The notes: generated by a model from the sequence alone, not told the origin. A DNA stretch of 64,000 nt from Hyphomicrobium sp. ghe19 (GCF_902712875.1 NZ_LR743509.1:2680001-2744000); one strand, 5' to 3'. Positions 51,918-61,771 are shown, counted from the stretch's first letter. Program-made: numbers and translations.

Positions 51918-53681
51918 CTACTTCTTCTGATGTCCGAGCGCCCAGACGTATGCGGCGACGGCCTTCACATGATCGTCCGACATTTCGACGCCGCCCTTCG
52001 GCGGCATGGCGCCGGGATGCTCCTTCGGTTCGGGCACGCCTTCCAAAATGGTTTTGGTGATGCCCGCGACGCTGCCGTCGCTCCATAACCATTTTCCGGA
52101 CGTTAGATCGGCACCGACCGGGCTGCCAACGCCGCCCGCGCCATGACATCCGGCGCATGTCGCGCCGCCGACGTCACCATCGAAGACTTTCTTTCCGAGC
52201 GCGACTTCATCGGCAGTCGAGCCCGGCGGTACGGGGAGCGCCGCCAATGCTCCGGCCTCGGGATGAATACCCTCCGGCGGCGAAGCCTGATCCGCGTTTG
52301 CCGCCTGTGTCTGAACTTCCGGTGCTGCATCGAGGGTCTTCGAGTTCGGATCGCCGGAATAGGTGACGCGCCAGATGCGGCCGTTTACGTCGTCCGAAAT
52401 ATAGAGCGCGCCGTCCGGGCCGACGGCAAGTCCCGATGGCCGGTGCGCGGCGCCGCCCGGATCCTTCTTGGCGCCGGCGAAACCGTCAGCGAAGACAATG
52501 AACTTTCCGGTCGGCTTGCCGTCCGCGAACGGCTGGTAGACCACATTGTAGCCGCCTTGCGGACCGGGCGCGCGATTCCATGAGCCGTGAAATGCGATGA
52601 ACATGCCATCGCGATAGGGTTCGGGGAACGCCGTCGCTTTGTAGATCTTCATGTCGTTCGGCGCCCAGTGGGCCGGGAACCAGGCGACAGGTCCGAGCTT
52701 CTCAGCGCACTGTCCTATCTTCTTGCCGCCATCGCCGCCGTATTCCGGAGCCAGCACGAGCTTTTGCTGCGCGCCGTCGTGGTAACAATACGGCCAGCCG
52801 TAATCGCCTCCCTGCTTCAACGCGACGACGACCTCAGCCGGCAGATCGAACCCCTGTTGGGCGGTGTAAAGTTCGGGCCAATTCTCATGCAGCTGGTCGC
52901 GCCCGTGCTGCGTTACGTAGAGCTGGCCCGCGGAATCGAAGTCGAATCCCTCGCCGTTGCGGATGCCGGTCGCATAGCGCTCGGCGGGCGAGAATTTCTG
53001 GCCGAGCTTGTTGGCGTCGTATTTCCAGACGCCCGCCCGCGTCTCCAGCTCGACGCACGGCTCGTGGCCTTTCGAGTGCGGCATGCGGTTCTTGATTTCG
53101 CAGTTGTTCGTCGCTGAACCCATGCTGACGAAGAGATTGCCGTCGGCGTCGATGATGAACGGGTGCATCGGATGGTCGCCGTTGATCGGCATGCCGGAGA
53201 GAACGGTCTCGGCTTTGCCTTCAGGCGCGATCTCTCCGTCCTTCAGCGGGTAGCGATCGATGCGATCGTTGATCTCCGCGTATACGTAATTGTTGTGGAG
53301 GGCGATGCCTGTGCCGCCTTTGCCGCCTTCTGCCTGCGTTTCGCCGAAGCGCTTGACGACGTCCGCGGTGCCGGTGCCCTTCGTATCCTTCAATGCAACG
53401 ACGAAGCCGCCCGGTGGCAAATCGTTATTCTTGTAATAGACGCCGCTCCACGTGTTCACGAAGACGGTGCCGTCCTTGCCGACCGCCATTTGACGAGCAT
53501 GGCCTATGTTGTCGGCGAAAACGGTCGCGCAGAACCCCTTCGGCAGGCTCAATCCGGCATTGCCGCTCGGGCAAGCTTCGGCATTCGCCTCGGTCATGCC
53601 GGCGAATTGCAAGCCGAGAGCAAGCGCGACCGCTACCGGCGCGGCAAAAATTGCAGCGCGCTTTGTTACGGCAGGTTGCAT
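51918..53681 (-). CDS. Sorbosone-type PQQ dehydrogenase with C-terminal cytochrome c
   Basis: 587 aa. A signal peptide (residues 1-34, ends A-N-A) leads a six-bladed beta-propeller of the PQQ sugar/sorbosone dehydrogenase family: N-Y-V-Y-A-E-I-N-D-R, N-H-x-A-T-G-I-R-N-G-E-G-F-D-F-style, G-D-Y-G-W-P-Y-C-Y and H-R-P-S-G-L-A-V-G-P-D-G-A-L-Y. A C-terminal cytochrome c domain has C-A-G-C-H and a distal Met region (G-A-M-P-P-K). It oxidises sugars or alcohols in the periplasm and passes electrons to its own haem. AGGAG precedes ATG 53681. Confidence 0.87.
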   Translation of the reverse strand: MQPAVTKRAAIFAAPVAVALALGLQFAGMTEANAEACPSGNAGLSLPKGFCATVFADNIGHARQMAVGKDGTVFVNTWSGVYYKNNDLPPGGFVVALKDTKGTGTADVVKRFGETQAEGGKGGTGIALHNNYVYAEINDRIDRYPLKDGEIAPEGKAETVLSGMPINGDHPMHPFIIDADGNLFVSMGSATNNCEIKNRMPHSKGHEPCVELETRAGVWKYDANKLGQKFSPAERYATGIRNGEGFDFDSAGQLYVTQHGRDQLHENWPELYTAQQGFDLPAEVVVALKQGGDYGWPYCYHDGAQQKLVLAPEYGGDGGKKIGQCAEKLGPVAWFPAHWAPNDMKIYKATAFPEPYRDGMFIAFHGSWNRAPGPQGGYNVVYQPFADGKPTGKFIVFADGFAGAKKDPGGAAHRPSGLAVGPDGALYISDDVNGRIWRVTYSGDPNSKTLDAAPEVQTQAANADQASPPEGIHPEAGALAALPVPPGSTADEVALGKKVFDGDVGGATCAGCHGAGGVGSPVGADLTSGKWLWSDGSVAGITKTILEGVPEPKEHPGAMPPKGGVEMSDDHVKAVAAYVWALGHQKK

Positions 53682-53743
53682 GGCTGAACTCCTGTGCTTT
53701 GAATGATCGAAGCCGCCCGGACGAAAGCCCGGGCAGCGGTATT

Positions 53744-54718
53744 TCAGTTACCGACTGTTACCGGCACGGCTTGGAACGGCAGCTTCGGAGGTCCGTTCTC
53801 TTTGGGCGAAAAAAGATGATTGAGCTGACCTTCGCCGACCCAGACCGTGCTGCCGATCTTCGCGAGAGACGTCGGGCCGTTGAGGCCATCCTTCAAGGTT
53901 TCTATCGTGACTTTATCGCCGTCCACGATCACCCGATCGAGCGTGCCGCTGCCTTCCACCTGGAGGAACGTATTGCCGGTGAGCTGGCGCAGCGCATCCG
54001 GGAACTTCAGCGGGCGTGACGTCGCCAACTTCGTTACGGCGCCGGGCACGCCGTCCTTGACGTCGATGCGGAAAAATTCGCCGCCGCCATAGGTGTTGAC
54101 GTAGAGATTGCCGTCGCTTCCCAAGGCTATGCCGTCAAGGCCCGCGCCGTTCTTCGGAACGAGCAGATCGTTCTCGACCCAGACTTCAAGTTCTTTCGCG
54201 CCGGGCTTCAGCCGCAAGATCTGCGGAGCTGCGGTATTCGTCACGTACAGCGTTCCGTCGGCGGCGACGACCATGTCATTGCATACTGTCGCCTTGCCCG
54301 GGAACGCGGCGCTGAGCTTGCCTTCACCCGTCGCGAGGTCGAAGCCTTTCAAATGGGCGCCGGGAACGTTCGACGGTCCCGGAATACCCATCCCAGAGAA
54401 ATCATTGGAGCAAACCCATAGGGTGTTCGAAGGCTCATCGACGAGAACACCGAACGTCGAACGCGTATCGAAAGCTCCGGGCTTGATCCACATTTCAGCC
54501 TTCGACGCTCCGGGCTTGACGCGGGCGACGCCGCCGGAGGCCAGGCTGCTGAGGTAGATCGTTCCATCGGACCCCGCGGACATGCTTTCGGGGTAGGCTT
54601 GATCGCCTGGGATTTCGATCGGCTTCAAGTCACCGGCAGTCGCGTGCGTGGCGACTACGAGGGCGCCGATGCAGGCAAAGACGCTTAGACCAATAATCGG
54701 GCCACTGAACAGCTTCAT
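53744..54718 (-). CDS. Exported SMP-30/NHL-type beta-propeller protein
   Basis: 324 aa from ATG 54718 (GGGAG upstream). The signal peptide ends V-V-A-T-H-A-T-A-G. The rest is repeated propeller blades (S-D-G-T-I-Y-L-S-S, A-A-D-G-T-L-Y-V-T, G-S-D-G-N-L-Y-V-N-T), the pattern of SMP-30/gluconolactonase or strictosidine-synthase-like proteins. Acting in the periplasm, it could hydrolyse the lactone made by the neighbouring quinoprotein dehydrogenase, 62 bases downstream on the same strand. The chemistry is inferred by context. Confidence 0.75.
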   Translation of the reverse strand: MKLFSGPIIGLSVFACIGALVVATHATAGDLKPIEIPGDQAYPESMSAGSDGTIYLSSLASGGVARVKPGASKAEMWIKPGAFDTRSTFGVLVDEPSNTLWVCSNDFSGMGIPGPSNVPGAHLKGFDLATGEGKLSAAFPGKATVCNDMVVAADGTLYVTNTAAPQILRLKPGAKELEVWVENDLLVPKNGAGLDGIALGSDGNLYVNTYGGGEFFRIDVKDGVPGAVTKLATSRPLKFPDALRQLTGNTFLQVEGSGTLDRVIVDGDKVTIETLKDGLNGPTSLAKIGSTVWVGEGQLNHLFSPKENGPPKLPFQAVPVTVGN

Positions 54719-55117
54719 GATTACTCCCTCGCGAGGCATCGGCCCGCCGCACCGTGCCCCTACGTTTTGCAAATTCTCTAGTCGTCGACGGTATTGGATA
54801 TGGGTTGGCGGGATTGTTCGACTTCCGCAAGTCGGCGTTCATGCTTCCCGGAAGTCCCGCAGGCATCAACTGATCAACGCGTAAATAGTTCAAAGTCTTT
54901 TCAAAACGGCGTCCGGGAAACTCTCACCGGCTCCCGTTATAGTTTAATTGCTATTTCGAAACGATTGAGAATGAAAGGGGCCCGTCGCTTACTCGCCGCT
55001 CTGTCACGCGGGGAACAACCCGGGATACGGAGCATCCGTTAGACGAGTCCACAAAGCGCAACTGTGCTATTCATCAGGCGCATAGCCTTCGAGCCGCCGA
55101 TTTTGAGGACCCTTGCC
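54719..55117. other. Divergent promoter region
   Basis: About 400 bases between the SMP-30-like and FecR genes. It has an AT-rich stretch near 54936-54960 suited to a promoter for fecR. No operator is recognised. Confidence 0.35.
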
Positions 55118-56104
55118 ATGTCGAGACCTTGGAAGAAACTCGCGATCATCGTGGTGACCGCTACGGCGAGCACTCTCGCCAGCCATCCCCGGCCCGCAGA
55201 TGCCGCATCGGGCGAGCGCATCGGCGATGCCGTCGTGATCACCAACATCGTCATGGCAGATTACGCAGAAAAGCAGCGCAAGCTCGCGCGCGGCGACGAT
55301 ATTCGCCAGGACGAGATCATCGAGGTCAACACGGACGCGCAAGGCGAGTTCAAGCTCGACGACGACACGAAGCTTGCGCTTGGGCCCGGCTCGCGGCTCG
55401 TGCTCGATAAATTCGTCTACGACAGCGACAAGAAAACGGGCTCGATCATTCTCAACGTTGCGAAGGGCGCGTTTCGCTTCATGACAGGCGTCGCCGCGAA
55501 ACCGACGTATGTCATCAACACGCCGAACGCATCGATAACGGTTCGGGGCACGATATTCGACTCTTACATATTGCCTGACAAGTCGGTGTGGGTGCTGCTT
55601 CACGAAGGCGCGCTCGAGGCGACCGGCAAGAAAAATGTCTGCCGCGTTCTCGACCGGCCAGGACAGATGATGCACATCGCAAGCGACGGGACGGTCACCG
55701 GGCCTTTCAATTGGGCCAAGCTGCCCGACGGAAACGCGGTTGCGTTCGATACGGCGTTTCCCTTCGTCATCAATACGCCGTCGATCGATCCCAACCCGCT
55801 TCTGACGCGCGCGCAAATCATCGAAGCGTCATTGCCCGACGCTCCGGCGAAAGATTGCATCAACCCGCATTCACCGATCGAGCTTCAGAAGCCGATCAAA
55901 ACACGCAAAGCGGAGACGCCGCGCAAGGAGCCGAAGAAGCAGAAGGTTGTGACGCGGAAGCCGAAAGGTGATGGAGGATACGGTGACGACTGCCCAGGTT
56001 GCATGACCGGCATGGGCATCGTCATCGGCGGCGGCGGAATGGGTGGGTTCGGTGGCCATCGCGGTGGCAGCGATGGCGGCAACTACGGCAGCAGGGGCCG
56101 CTGA
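55118..56104 (+). CDS. Exported FecR-domain protein
   Basis: 328 aa from ATG 55118, with TTGAGGAC upstream. The signal peptide ends A-D-A-A-S-G. Residues about 70-200 are a FecR domain (N-T-D-A-Q-G-E-F-K-L-D-D-D-T-K-L-A-L-G-P-G-S-R-L, I-N-T-P-N-A-S-I-T-V-R-G-T). It ends in a basic Lys/Pro segment and a glycine-rich tail (G-G-G-G-M-G-G-F-G-G). It lacks the cytoplasmic anti-sigma helix of classic FecR, so it belongs to the stand-alone exported type often found beside CHASE2 cyclases, such as the convergent one here. Confidence 0.82.
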   Translation: MSRPWKKLAIIVVTATASTLASHPRPADAASGERIGDAVVITNIVMADYAEKQRKLARGDDIRQDEIIEVNTDAQGEFKLDDDTKLALGPGSRLVLDKFVYDSDKKTGSIILNVAKGAFRFMTGVAAKPTYVINTPNASITVRGTIFDSYILPDKSVWVLLHEGALEATGKKNVCRVLDRPGQMMHIASDGTVTGPFNWAKLPDGNAVAFDTAFPFVINTPSIDPNPLLTRAQIIEASLPDAPAKDCINPHSPIELQKPIKTRKAETPRKEPKKQKVVTRKPKGDGGYGDDCPGCMTGMGIVIGGGGMGGFGGHRGGSDGGNYGSRGR

Positions 56105-56145
56105 TATCCGGCAACGGACGCCTCCGTCTCTAGTCGATCATCGCA

Positions 56146-58320
56146 TCAGGTCGCGATCTTTTCGCTCACGCTGTTGCGATAGTAGGTGACCATGTCCTCG
56201 GGCGCGACCCGCATGCAGGCGGCGAGCGCATCCTCGGTTCGCCCTGGATCGCCTGCCTGACGCGCGGCAAGAAACGCGACGTGGGCGCTGCGCACATTGA
56301 GAAACGCCTCGGAAGCGGCATAGGTCTCGTCTCCGAGCAGAGCGAAGACGTTTTCGGCGCGATCCTTCCCGCGGGGCGTGACGGAGCCGAGTTCCAGAAA
56401 TGCGAACTGCGGAGCCTGCGCCGCCGTCCGCTCGCCGACAACGATCCTCGCTCCGAACGTCTTCGTTGCTTCCTCGAACCGGGCCGCGACGTTCACAACG
56501 TCGCCGAGAACCGAATAATCGAAGCGTTGGGGCGAGCCGACGTTGCCGACGACGCATTCTCCCGTGTTCAACCCTATCCCTAAGCGCACCGGCATGAACG
56601 GCACGCCGGCCGCTGCGGCCTCCGCCTTCGTCGCGTCGTTCAGAGCCGCTAGGCGGTCGAGCATTGCAAGTGCAGCGCGGCAGGCATTGCTCGCGTGATC
56701 GGCGTCATGAACCGGCGCATTCCAGAACGCCATCACCGCGTCGCCCATGAACTTGTCGATGGTGCCGCTATGACCGAGGATGACATCCGTCAGCGGCGTG
56801 AAGAGGCGATTGACGAAGCGGATCAATTCTTCCGCCCGCAGACCTTCCGATATTTTCGAGAACCCGCGCACATCGGCAAAGAGCAGCGTGATTTCGCGTG
56901 TTTCGCCGCCGAGCTTCAGCTTGTCGCGATTTCTTGCCAGTTCTTCGATCAACGGCGCTGCCACGTAATGTCCGAATGCCGAGCGGATCTCGGCGCGCTG
57001 GATTTCGGATTTTATGTAGCTCGTGAGCGATACGCCGAAATAGAGGAGCGCCACGGAGAGCGATGGATAAACGGGGTCGAACAACAATCCGGCGCGCGAA
57101 TATGCAAGCCAGGAGATCAGGATAATGAACGCGATCGACGCCAGTCCGACAATCGCGGCGATCAAAGCGCCCGACCGTTCTATCAGCCAAGCGACCAGCA
57201 CGCCAACGATGATCAGGAACGCGATCTCGGCGCCGGTGGCATAGGCTGGACGGAGAAGGTGATCGCCGGCCAGCATCTGCTCCAGGGCTTGAGCATGTAT
57301 TTCGACGCCCGGAACAGCAGCCTCGAGCGGTGTGGCCCTGAGATCGAGAAGCCCGGTCGCGGTCGCGCCTATGATGATGTGGCGGGATTTGAGGTCATCG
57401 GTTTTGACGGTGCCGTTGAGAACGCTCAGCGCCGATATGGTGCGCCGCGGATCGCTCGGCGCGAACTTCAGCCAAAGCTCGCCGCGCCCGTCGGAAGGAA
57501 GAACCGTTTCGCCGACGCGGATGCTTTCGATGCCCGTCTTTTGTCCGAGCGCCTCGACGCCGCTTCCGCCCGAAGACTTGATGAAGATCGTCGATTGCTT
57601 CGTGCCGACCCGGAGCGCTTCGAGTGCAAGGGACGGATAAAGCGCGCCGCCGATCGACACGAGCAGCGGTATCCGGCGCAAGACCTGGTCGCTGGACGGC
57701 AGCCAATTGACCGCGCCGATGCCGCGTGCCGCCTTCGTGAGGTTCGGGAGATTTTGCACTCCGCCAGCGAAGGAGTGGACGAACATCAGTGGGTCGTCAC
57801 CGGCAAAGGATACGGCGCCGGGATATGGCGCTATCTTGCTGGTAACGCTGGAATTTCCAGCCACACCCAGGACCACGGGCGCTTCGTCGATTGCCGCTGC
57901 CAGCCTTGCGTCGTTGGACGAAAGCCGACCGAGGCTCGCGATGGCTGCCGCCTGCCCCGGGTCGTCCATCAAGGATCGCAGAAGGACTTCAGGCGAAAGT
58001 CTATCCGGTTCGGCGAAGACCATGTCGAACGTGACCGATGCTGCGCCGGCGGCAAAGAGCTTCGACACGAGGTCTGCAAGTTTTGTCCGTGGCCACGGCC
58101 ATTGGCCGACCGCCGCGAGCGCGGCCTCGTCAATCGCAACGATGCGTACCGGAAACGACGGGTCGACCTGACGCGGCGCCGCGCGGAGGTACGTGTCGAA
58201 AGCGGAAAGCCTGAGTCGCGCCACCGGCTCGGGGTCTGCGACGCGCAGTGCGAGACACGCCGCGAGCAGTGCAATGGAGATGAACAGAGCGAGTGGCAGG
58301 CGGCTCAATCCAGCATTCAT
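56146..58320 (-). CDS. CHASE2-domain adenylate/guanylate cyclase
   Basis: 724 aa. An N-terminal membrane helix leads a large extracytoplasmic CHASE2 sensor (about residues 30-330). Three C-terminal membrane helices of that unit follow (about 340-420), then a class III cyclase domain (about 470-650) with metal-binding L-L-F-A-D-V-R-G-F-S-K and K-F-M-G-D-A-V-M-A-F-W, and V-G-N-V-G-S. It makes cAMP in response to an external signal. It converges on the FecR gene with 41 bases between stops, a pairing seen repeatedly in proteobacteria. Confidence 0.9.
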   Translation of the reverse strand: MNAGLSRLPLALFISIALLAACLALRVADPEPVARLRLSAFDTYLRAAPRQVDPSFPVRIVAIDEAALAAVGQWPWPRTKLADLVSKLFAAGAASVTFDMVFAEPDRLSPEVLLRSLMDDPGQAAAIASLGRLSSNDARLAAAIDEAPVVLGVAGNSSVTSKIAPYPGAVSFAGDDPLMFVHSFAGGVQNLPNLTKAARGIGAVNWLPSSDQVLRRIPLLVSIGGALYPSLALEALRVGTKQSTIFIKSSGGSGVEALGQKTGIESIRVGETVLPSDGRGELWLKFAPSDPRRTISALSVLNGTVKTDDLKSRHIIIGATATGLLDLRATPLEAAVPGVEIHAQALEQMLAGDHLLRPAYATGAEIAFLIIVGVLVAWLIERSGALIAAIVGLASIAFIILISWLAYSRAGLLFDPVYPSLSVALLYFGVSLTSYIKSEIQRAEIRSAFGHYVAAPLIEELARNRDKLKLGGETREITLLFADVRGFSKISEGLRAEELIRFVNRLFTPLTDVILGHSGTIDKFMGDAVMAFWNAPVHDADHASNACRAALAMLDRLAALNDATKAEAAAAGVPFMPVRLGIGLNTGECVVGNVGSPQRFDYSVLGDVVNVAARFEEATKTFGARIVVGERTAAQAPQFAFLELGSVTPRGKDRAENVFALLGDETYAASEAFLNVRSAHVAFLAARQAGDPGRTEDALAACMRVAPEDMVTYYRNSVSEKIAT

Positions 58321-58643
58321 CGGCCAGCATCCATTGGTTGGGCGAACCTGTCATCGGTGGATTAATTTCGGCGTCGGCCAGGACGGGTTGAATCGCGCAA
58401 TTCTCGCACGCGCACATAGCGCGGCATAGTGCCCGGCGTGATGGTCGCACTCGATGGACGATCCTCCGCTTCCGAACAGCGAATTCGGCCGAGTCGAAGA
58501 CGCCAATATTTTTTCGAGCCGATCGAGACCGGTCAGATGAATTGGACATTCATTTTTTGGGCTTGCTCGCGCCAATTTTCTGCATAGTCTTAAAAGTATC
58601 ACAAACGGCCGAAGAGCCGGAAGACCAGGAAAACGGGGGCATT
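58321..58643. other. Divergent promoter region
   Basis: About 320 bases between the cyclase and the propeller dehydrogenase gene. No operator or RNA structure recognised. Confidence 0.3.
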
Positions 58644-59888
58644 TTGGACACCATCACATCGGCTCTCGGGCGGGCTTTCGGCTTTCGTTCTGGATTCGCC
58701 ACTGCATTATTCGCCGCTCTCGTCGTCGGCTCTCCAGAACCCTCTCGGGCCGAAATCGGAAGCGAAGAGGCGCATATCGATTCACTGCCGCCCCAGCCCG
58801 ATATTCACGAGATCCCGGACGGCGATTTCCCGTTCAACCTGCGAAAAATAGCCGACAAGCTGGAAAGCCCCTGGTCGATTGGTTTCCTGCCGGACGGCAG
58901 AATCCTCGTGACCGAGCGGCCGGGACGCCTTCGCATCATCGAGGGTGACGAACTCGTGCCGGCTGGAATCGCCGGCGTGCCGACCGTTCTTTCGGGGAGT
59001 CATTCGGGCCTCCTGGATGTTGTCGTCGATCCCGAATTCCAGAAAAATCACCGCTTGTTTCTGTCCTACATGCACGGGACGCCGGACGCTGGAACGATAC
59101 GGATCTCCAGTGCCGTCCTCGACGGTATGACCCTCGTCGACAAGCAGGTGATTTTCGAGAGCCGGCCGGCGGCAAAGGGGCTCGATCAAATTGGCGGGCG
59201 TCTGGCCTTCGGGCCAGACGGCGCTCTTTATTTGACGATCGGCGATCGCTTCCAGAAAGAACGCGCGCAAAACCTGCTCGATCATGGCGGCAAGATCATC
59301 CGGATCAACACGGATGGGTCAATCCCCGAAGATAACCCGTTCGTCGGCCGCAGCGACGTGCTGCCCGAAATCTACAGCTACGGGCATCGCAATCCGCAGG
59401 GGCTGATCGGCAACGTCGGCGATGGGCAGCTCTGGTCGATCGAGCAGGGTCCCAAAGGTGGCGATGAACTCAACCTCATCACTGCCGGCAGCAATTACGG
59501 CTGGCCGCTCGTCACGTACGGCGTCAATTACGACGGCTCAACCATTTCGGATAAGACGTCCGCCCCGGGTATGGTCGACCCAATATACGTGTGGGTACCG
59601 TCGGTTGCCACGGCCAGTCTCGTCTCCTACTACGGCAACGTCATGCCCGACGATTGGCGCGGCGACTTCCTGGTCGGCACGCTCGTCGGGGAAAGCCTCA
59701 TCAGGCTCCGCATGGATTCGGGCAAAGTCGTCAAAGAAGAACGCTATCTGCATCATGCGATCGGGCGCATCCGTGACGTCTCAGTTTCTCCGGACGGCTA
59801 CATCTACCTGCTGACCGATAGCTCGGAAGCATCCATCTACCGGATCGAGCCGCTCACCGATCAGATCGCCAGGGCGAAGCCGCAATAG
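58644..59888 (+). CDS. PQQ-dependent sugar dehydrogenase-like (Asd/YliI) propeller protein
   Basis: About 414 aa from TTG 58644, chosen because GGGGG lies four bases upstream and a signal peptide follows (A-L-F-A-A-L-V-V-G-S-P-E-P-S-R-A). The start is not certain; the frame is open to 58542. Blades carry W-S-I-G-F-L-P-D-G-R-I-L-V-T-E-R, H-S-G-L-L-D-V-V-V, Y-G-H-R-N-P-Q-G-L, G-D-E-L-N-L and G-S-N-Y-G-W-P, the PQQ/calcium-site motifs of soluble aldose dehydrogenases. It oxidises sugars or aldehydes in the periplasm. Confidence 0.85.
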   Translation: MDTITSALGRAFGFRSGFATALFAALVVGSPEPSRAEIGSEEAHIDSLPPQPDIHEIPDGDFPFNLRKIADKLESPWSIGFLPDGRILVTERPGRLRIIEGDELVPAGIAGVPTVLSGSHSGLLDVVVDPEFQKNHRLFLSYMHGTPDAGTIRISSAVLDGMTLVDKQVIFESRPAAKGLDQIGGRLAFGPDGALYLTIGDRFQKERAQNLLDHGGKIIRINTDGSIPEDNPFVGRSDVLPEIYSYGHRNPQGLIGNVGDGQLWSIEQGPKGGDELNLITAGSNYGWPLVTYGVNYDGSTISDKTSAPGMVDPIYVWVPSVATASLVSYYGNVMPDDWRGDFLVGTLVGESLIRLRMDSGKVVKEERYLHHAIGRIRDVSVSPDGYIYLLTDSSEASIYRIEPLTDQIARAKPQ

Positions 59889-60007
59889 CCGCGAGCGGTT
59901 CGCCGAAAGCGCGCTTTACCAAAGGCTGGGCATTGCCAAGGGCTTGGCGGGCAATCGGAGGCGTGAGCGGCTTTCGTTTGCCAAGCGACCGGGGCGCGCA
60001 CAAACGA

Positions 60008-60034
60008 TGTGCAAGCGGAAACAACGCTTGCACA
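60008..60034. promoter_or_regulatory. Perfect palindrome upstream of permease
   Basis: TGTGCAAGCG (60008-60017) and CGCTTGCACA (60025-60034) form a perfect 10+10 inverted repeat with a 7-base centre, about 149 bases before the permease ATG. A second, shorter palindrome, GTGACG-N5-CGTCAC, lies at 60118-60134. They look like operators, regulator unknown. Confidence 0.45.
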
Positions 60035-60182
60035 CTGTTTAGCCCTGCCTACCGATTGACCTTTTGCTGGCTTCCGACCAAACTGCACGCGGAAGAATTG
60101 GACGCCGTCACGCTCGAGTGACGACAAGCGTCACGTCGCCCAAGATTTCCCAAAGGGAATGACTTTCTTGGGGACCTCACAC

Positions 60183-61736
60183 ATGTCATCCGAATCAAAA
60201 GTGGTCGATGAGGACGTAAAAGTCCTTCACTCGATGGGCTATGCGCAGGAACTTGCCCGGCGCATGCACGCGTTCTCGAACTTCGCTATTTCGTTTTCCA
60301 TCATTTGCATCCTTTCCGGCGGCATCAACTCGCTCGGACAGGCGACCGCCGGCGCGGGTGGGGCGGCAATCGGATTGGGATGGCCTTTGGGCGTTCTGAT
60401 TTCAGGCGTGTTTGCAATGGCCTTGGCGCAAATCTCATCGGCATATCCGACGGCCGGCGGCCTCTATCACTGGGGCTCTATCTTGGGCAACCGGTTCACC
60501 GGCTGGCTCGCTGCGTGGCTCAACCTGCTCGGTCTGATCACCGTGCTCGGCGCCATCAACGTCGGCACATTCTACTTTTTCTTCGGCGCGTTCGGCCCCT
60601 ACTTCGGCGTCGAAGACACGCTGACCCATCGCGTGCTGTTCATGGCTCTGATCACGGGCCTGCAGGCGCTCATCAACCATCTCGGCATCGGCCTGACGAT
60701 GAAGCTCACCGACTTTTCGGGCTACATCATTCTGATCGGCGCCGTGCTCCTCGCAGTGGTGTGCCTGATCTTCGCACCGAGCTACGACATCTCGCGCTTG
60801 TGGACGTTCTCGAACTACACGGGCACGGAAGGTGCTAGCGGCGTCTGGCCGAACGCGGTTTCATTGAGCATGGCGTTCGCGCTTGGCCTGCTGTTGCCGA
60901 TCTACACGATCACGGGCTACGACGCTTCGGCCCATACAGCCGAAGAGACCGTCAACGCGTCGATGGCTGTGCCCAAAGGCATGGTTTCGGCCGTGCTGTG
61001 GTCAGGCGTTTTCGGCTACATCATGCTGTGTGCGTTCGTGTTGATGATCCCCAACATGGACGAAGCCGCCAAGCAGGGCTGGAACGTTTTCTTCTGGGCC
61101 ATGGACCAGCAGGTTCCGTCGGGCATCAAGAATGCGATGTACGTGCTGATCTTCGTGTCGCAATGGCTCTGCGGCCTGGCGACCGTGACATCGGTATCGC
61201 GCATGCTGTTCGCCTTCTCGCGTGACGGCGGTATTCCGGGCATTTCGGGCTTGCTGGCGAAGGTCAGCCCGACATACCGCGTGCCTCAGAACGCGATCTG
61301 GTTTGGCGCCCTGCTCGCGACCTTGTTTGTCTGGTTCACGTCTGCGATCACCATCGCTGGCACACCAGCCTACTCGATCGTCGTATCCTGCACGGTCATC
61401 TTCCTGTTCCTGTCGTTCGCGGTGCCGATCGCGTTGGCGCTCTTCAAATACGGCGGCCCGAGCTTCCCGAAGCCCGGCCCGTGGGATCTTGGGGCGGGCC
61501 TCTTCAAGCTCGTGTGCGTGCTGTCGCTGATCTCGATGGCCGTCATCTTCTACATCGGCATCCAGCCGCCGAACGACTGGGCGCTCGAAATCACGATCGG
61601 CTTTATCGTGCTGTCGTTGATCATCTGGGTGCTGTTCGAGAACCGCCGGTTCAAGGGTCCCCCGATCGGCGCGGACATCGCACGACGCGCGGCTGAGATC
61701 AAAGCAGCCGAGGCGGCCGTCGGCGAAGGCCTCTGA
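60183..61736 (+). CDS. APC-superfamily amino acid/choline-type permease
   Basis: About 517 aa with 12 membrane helices. The early S-I-I-C-I-L-S-G-G-I-N-S-L and S-S-A-Y-P-T-A-G-G-L-Y-H-W match the ACT (amino acid/choline transporter) branch. T-G-Y-D-A-S-A-H-T-A-E-E-T is that family's conserved mid-protein signature. GGGG lies eight bases before ATG 60183; ATG 60159 is in frame but poorly spaced. With the SDR and EutBC genes nearby, uptake of ethanolamine or a related amine is plausible. Confidence 0.87.
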   Translation: MSSESKVVDEDVKVLHSMGYAQELARRMHAFSNFAISFSIICILSGGINSLGQATAGAGGAAIGLGWPLGVLISGVFAMALAQISSAYPTAGGLYHWGSILGNRFTGWLAAWLNLLGLITVLGAINVGTFYFFFGAFGPYFGVEDTLTHRVLFMALITGLQALINHLGIGLTMKLTDFSGYIILIGAVLLAVVCLIFAPSYDISRLWTFSNYTGTEGASGVWPNAVSLSMAFALGLLLPIYTITGYDASAHTAEETVNASMAVPKGMVSAVLWSGVFGYIMLCAFVLMIPNMDEAAKQGWNVFFWAMDQQVPSGIKNAMYVLIFVSQWLCGLATVTSVSRMLFAFSRDGGIPGISGLLAKVSPTYRVPQNAIWFGALLATLFVWFTSAITIAGTPAYSIVVSCTVIFLFLSFAVPIALALFKYGGPSFPKPGPWDLGAGLFKLVCVLSLISMAVIFYIGIQPPNDWALEITIGFIVLSLIIWVLFENRRFKGPPIGADIARRAAEIKAAEAAVGEGL

Positions 61737-61771
61737 CGGGACAAGACCCTTCTTGATGTCAAAAAATAACA

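Noticed and set aside
56695..58365. 556-codon plus-strand open frame across the cyclase
   Set aside because: It is fully antisense to the CHASE2 cyclase with clear domains; the product is Arg/Asp-rich and featureless.
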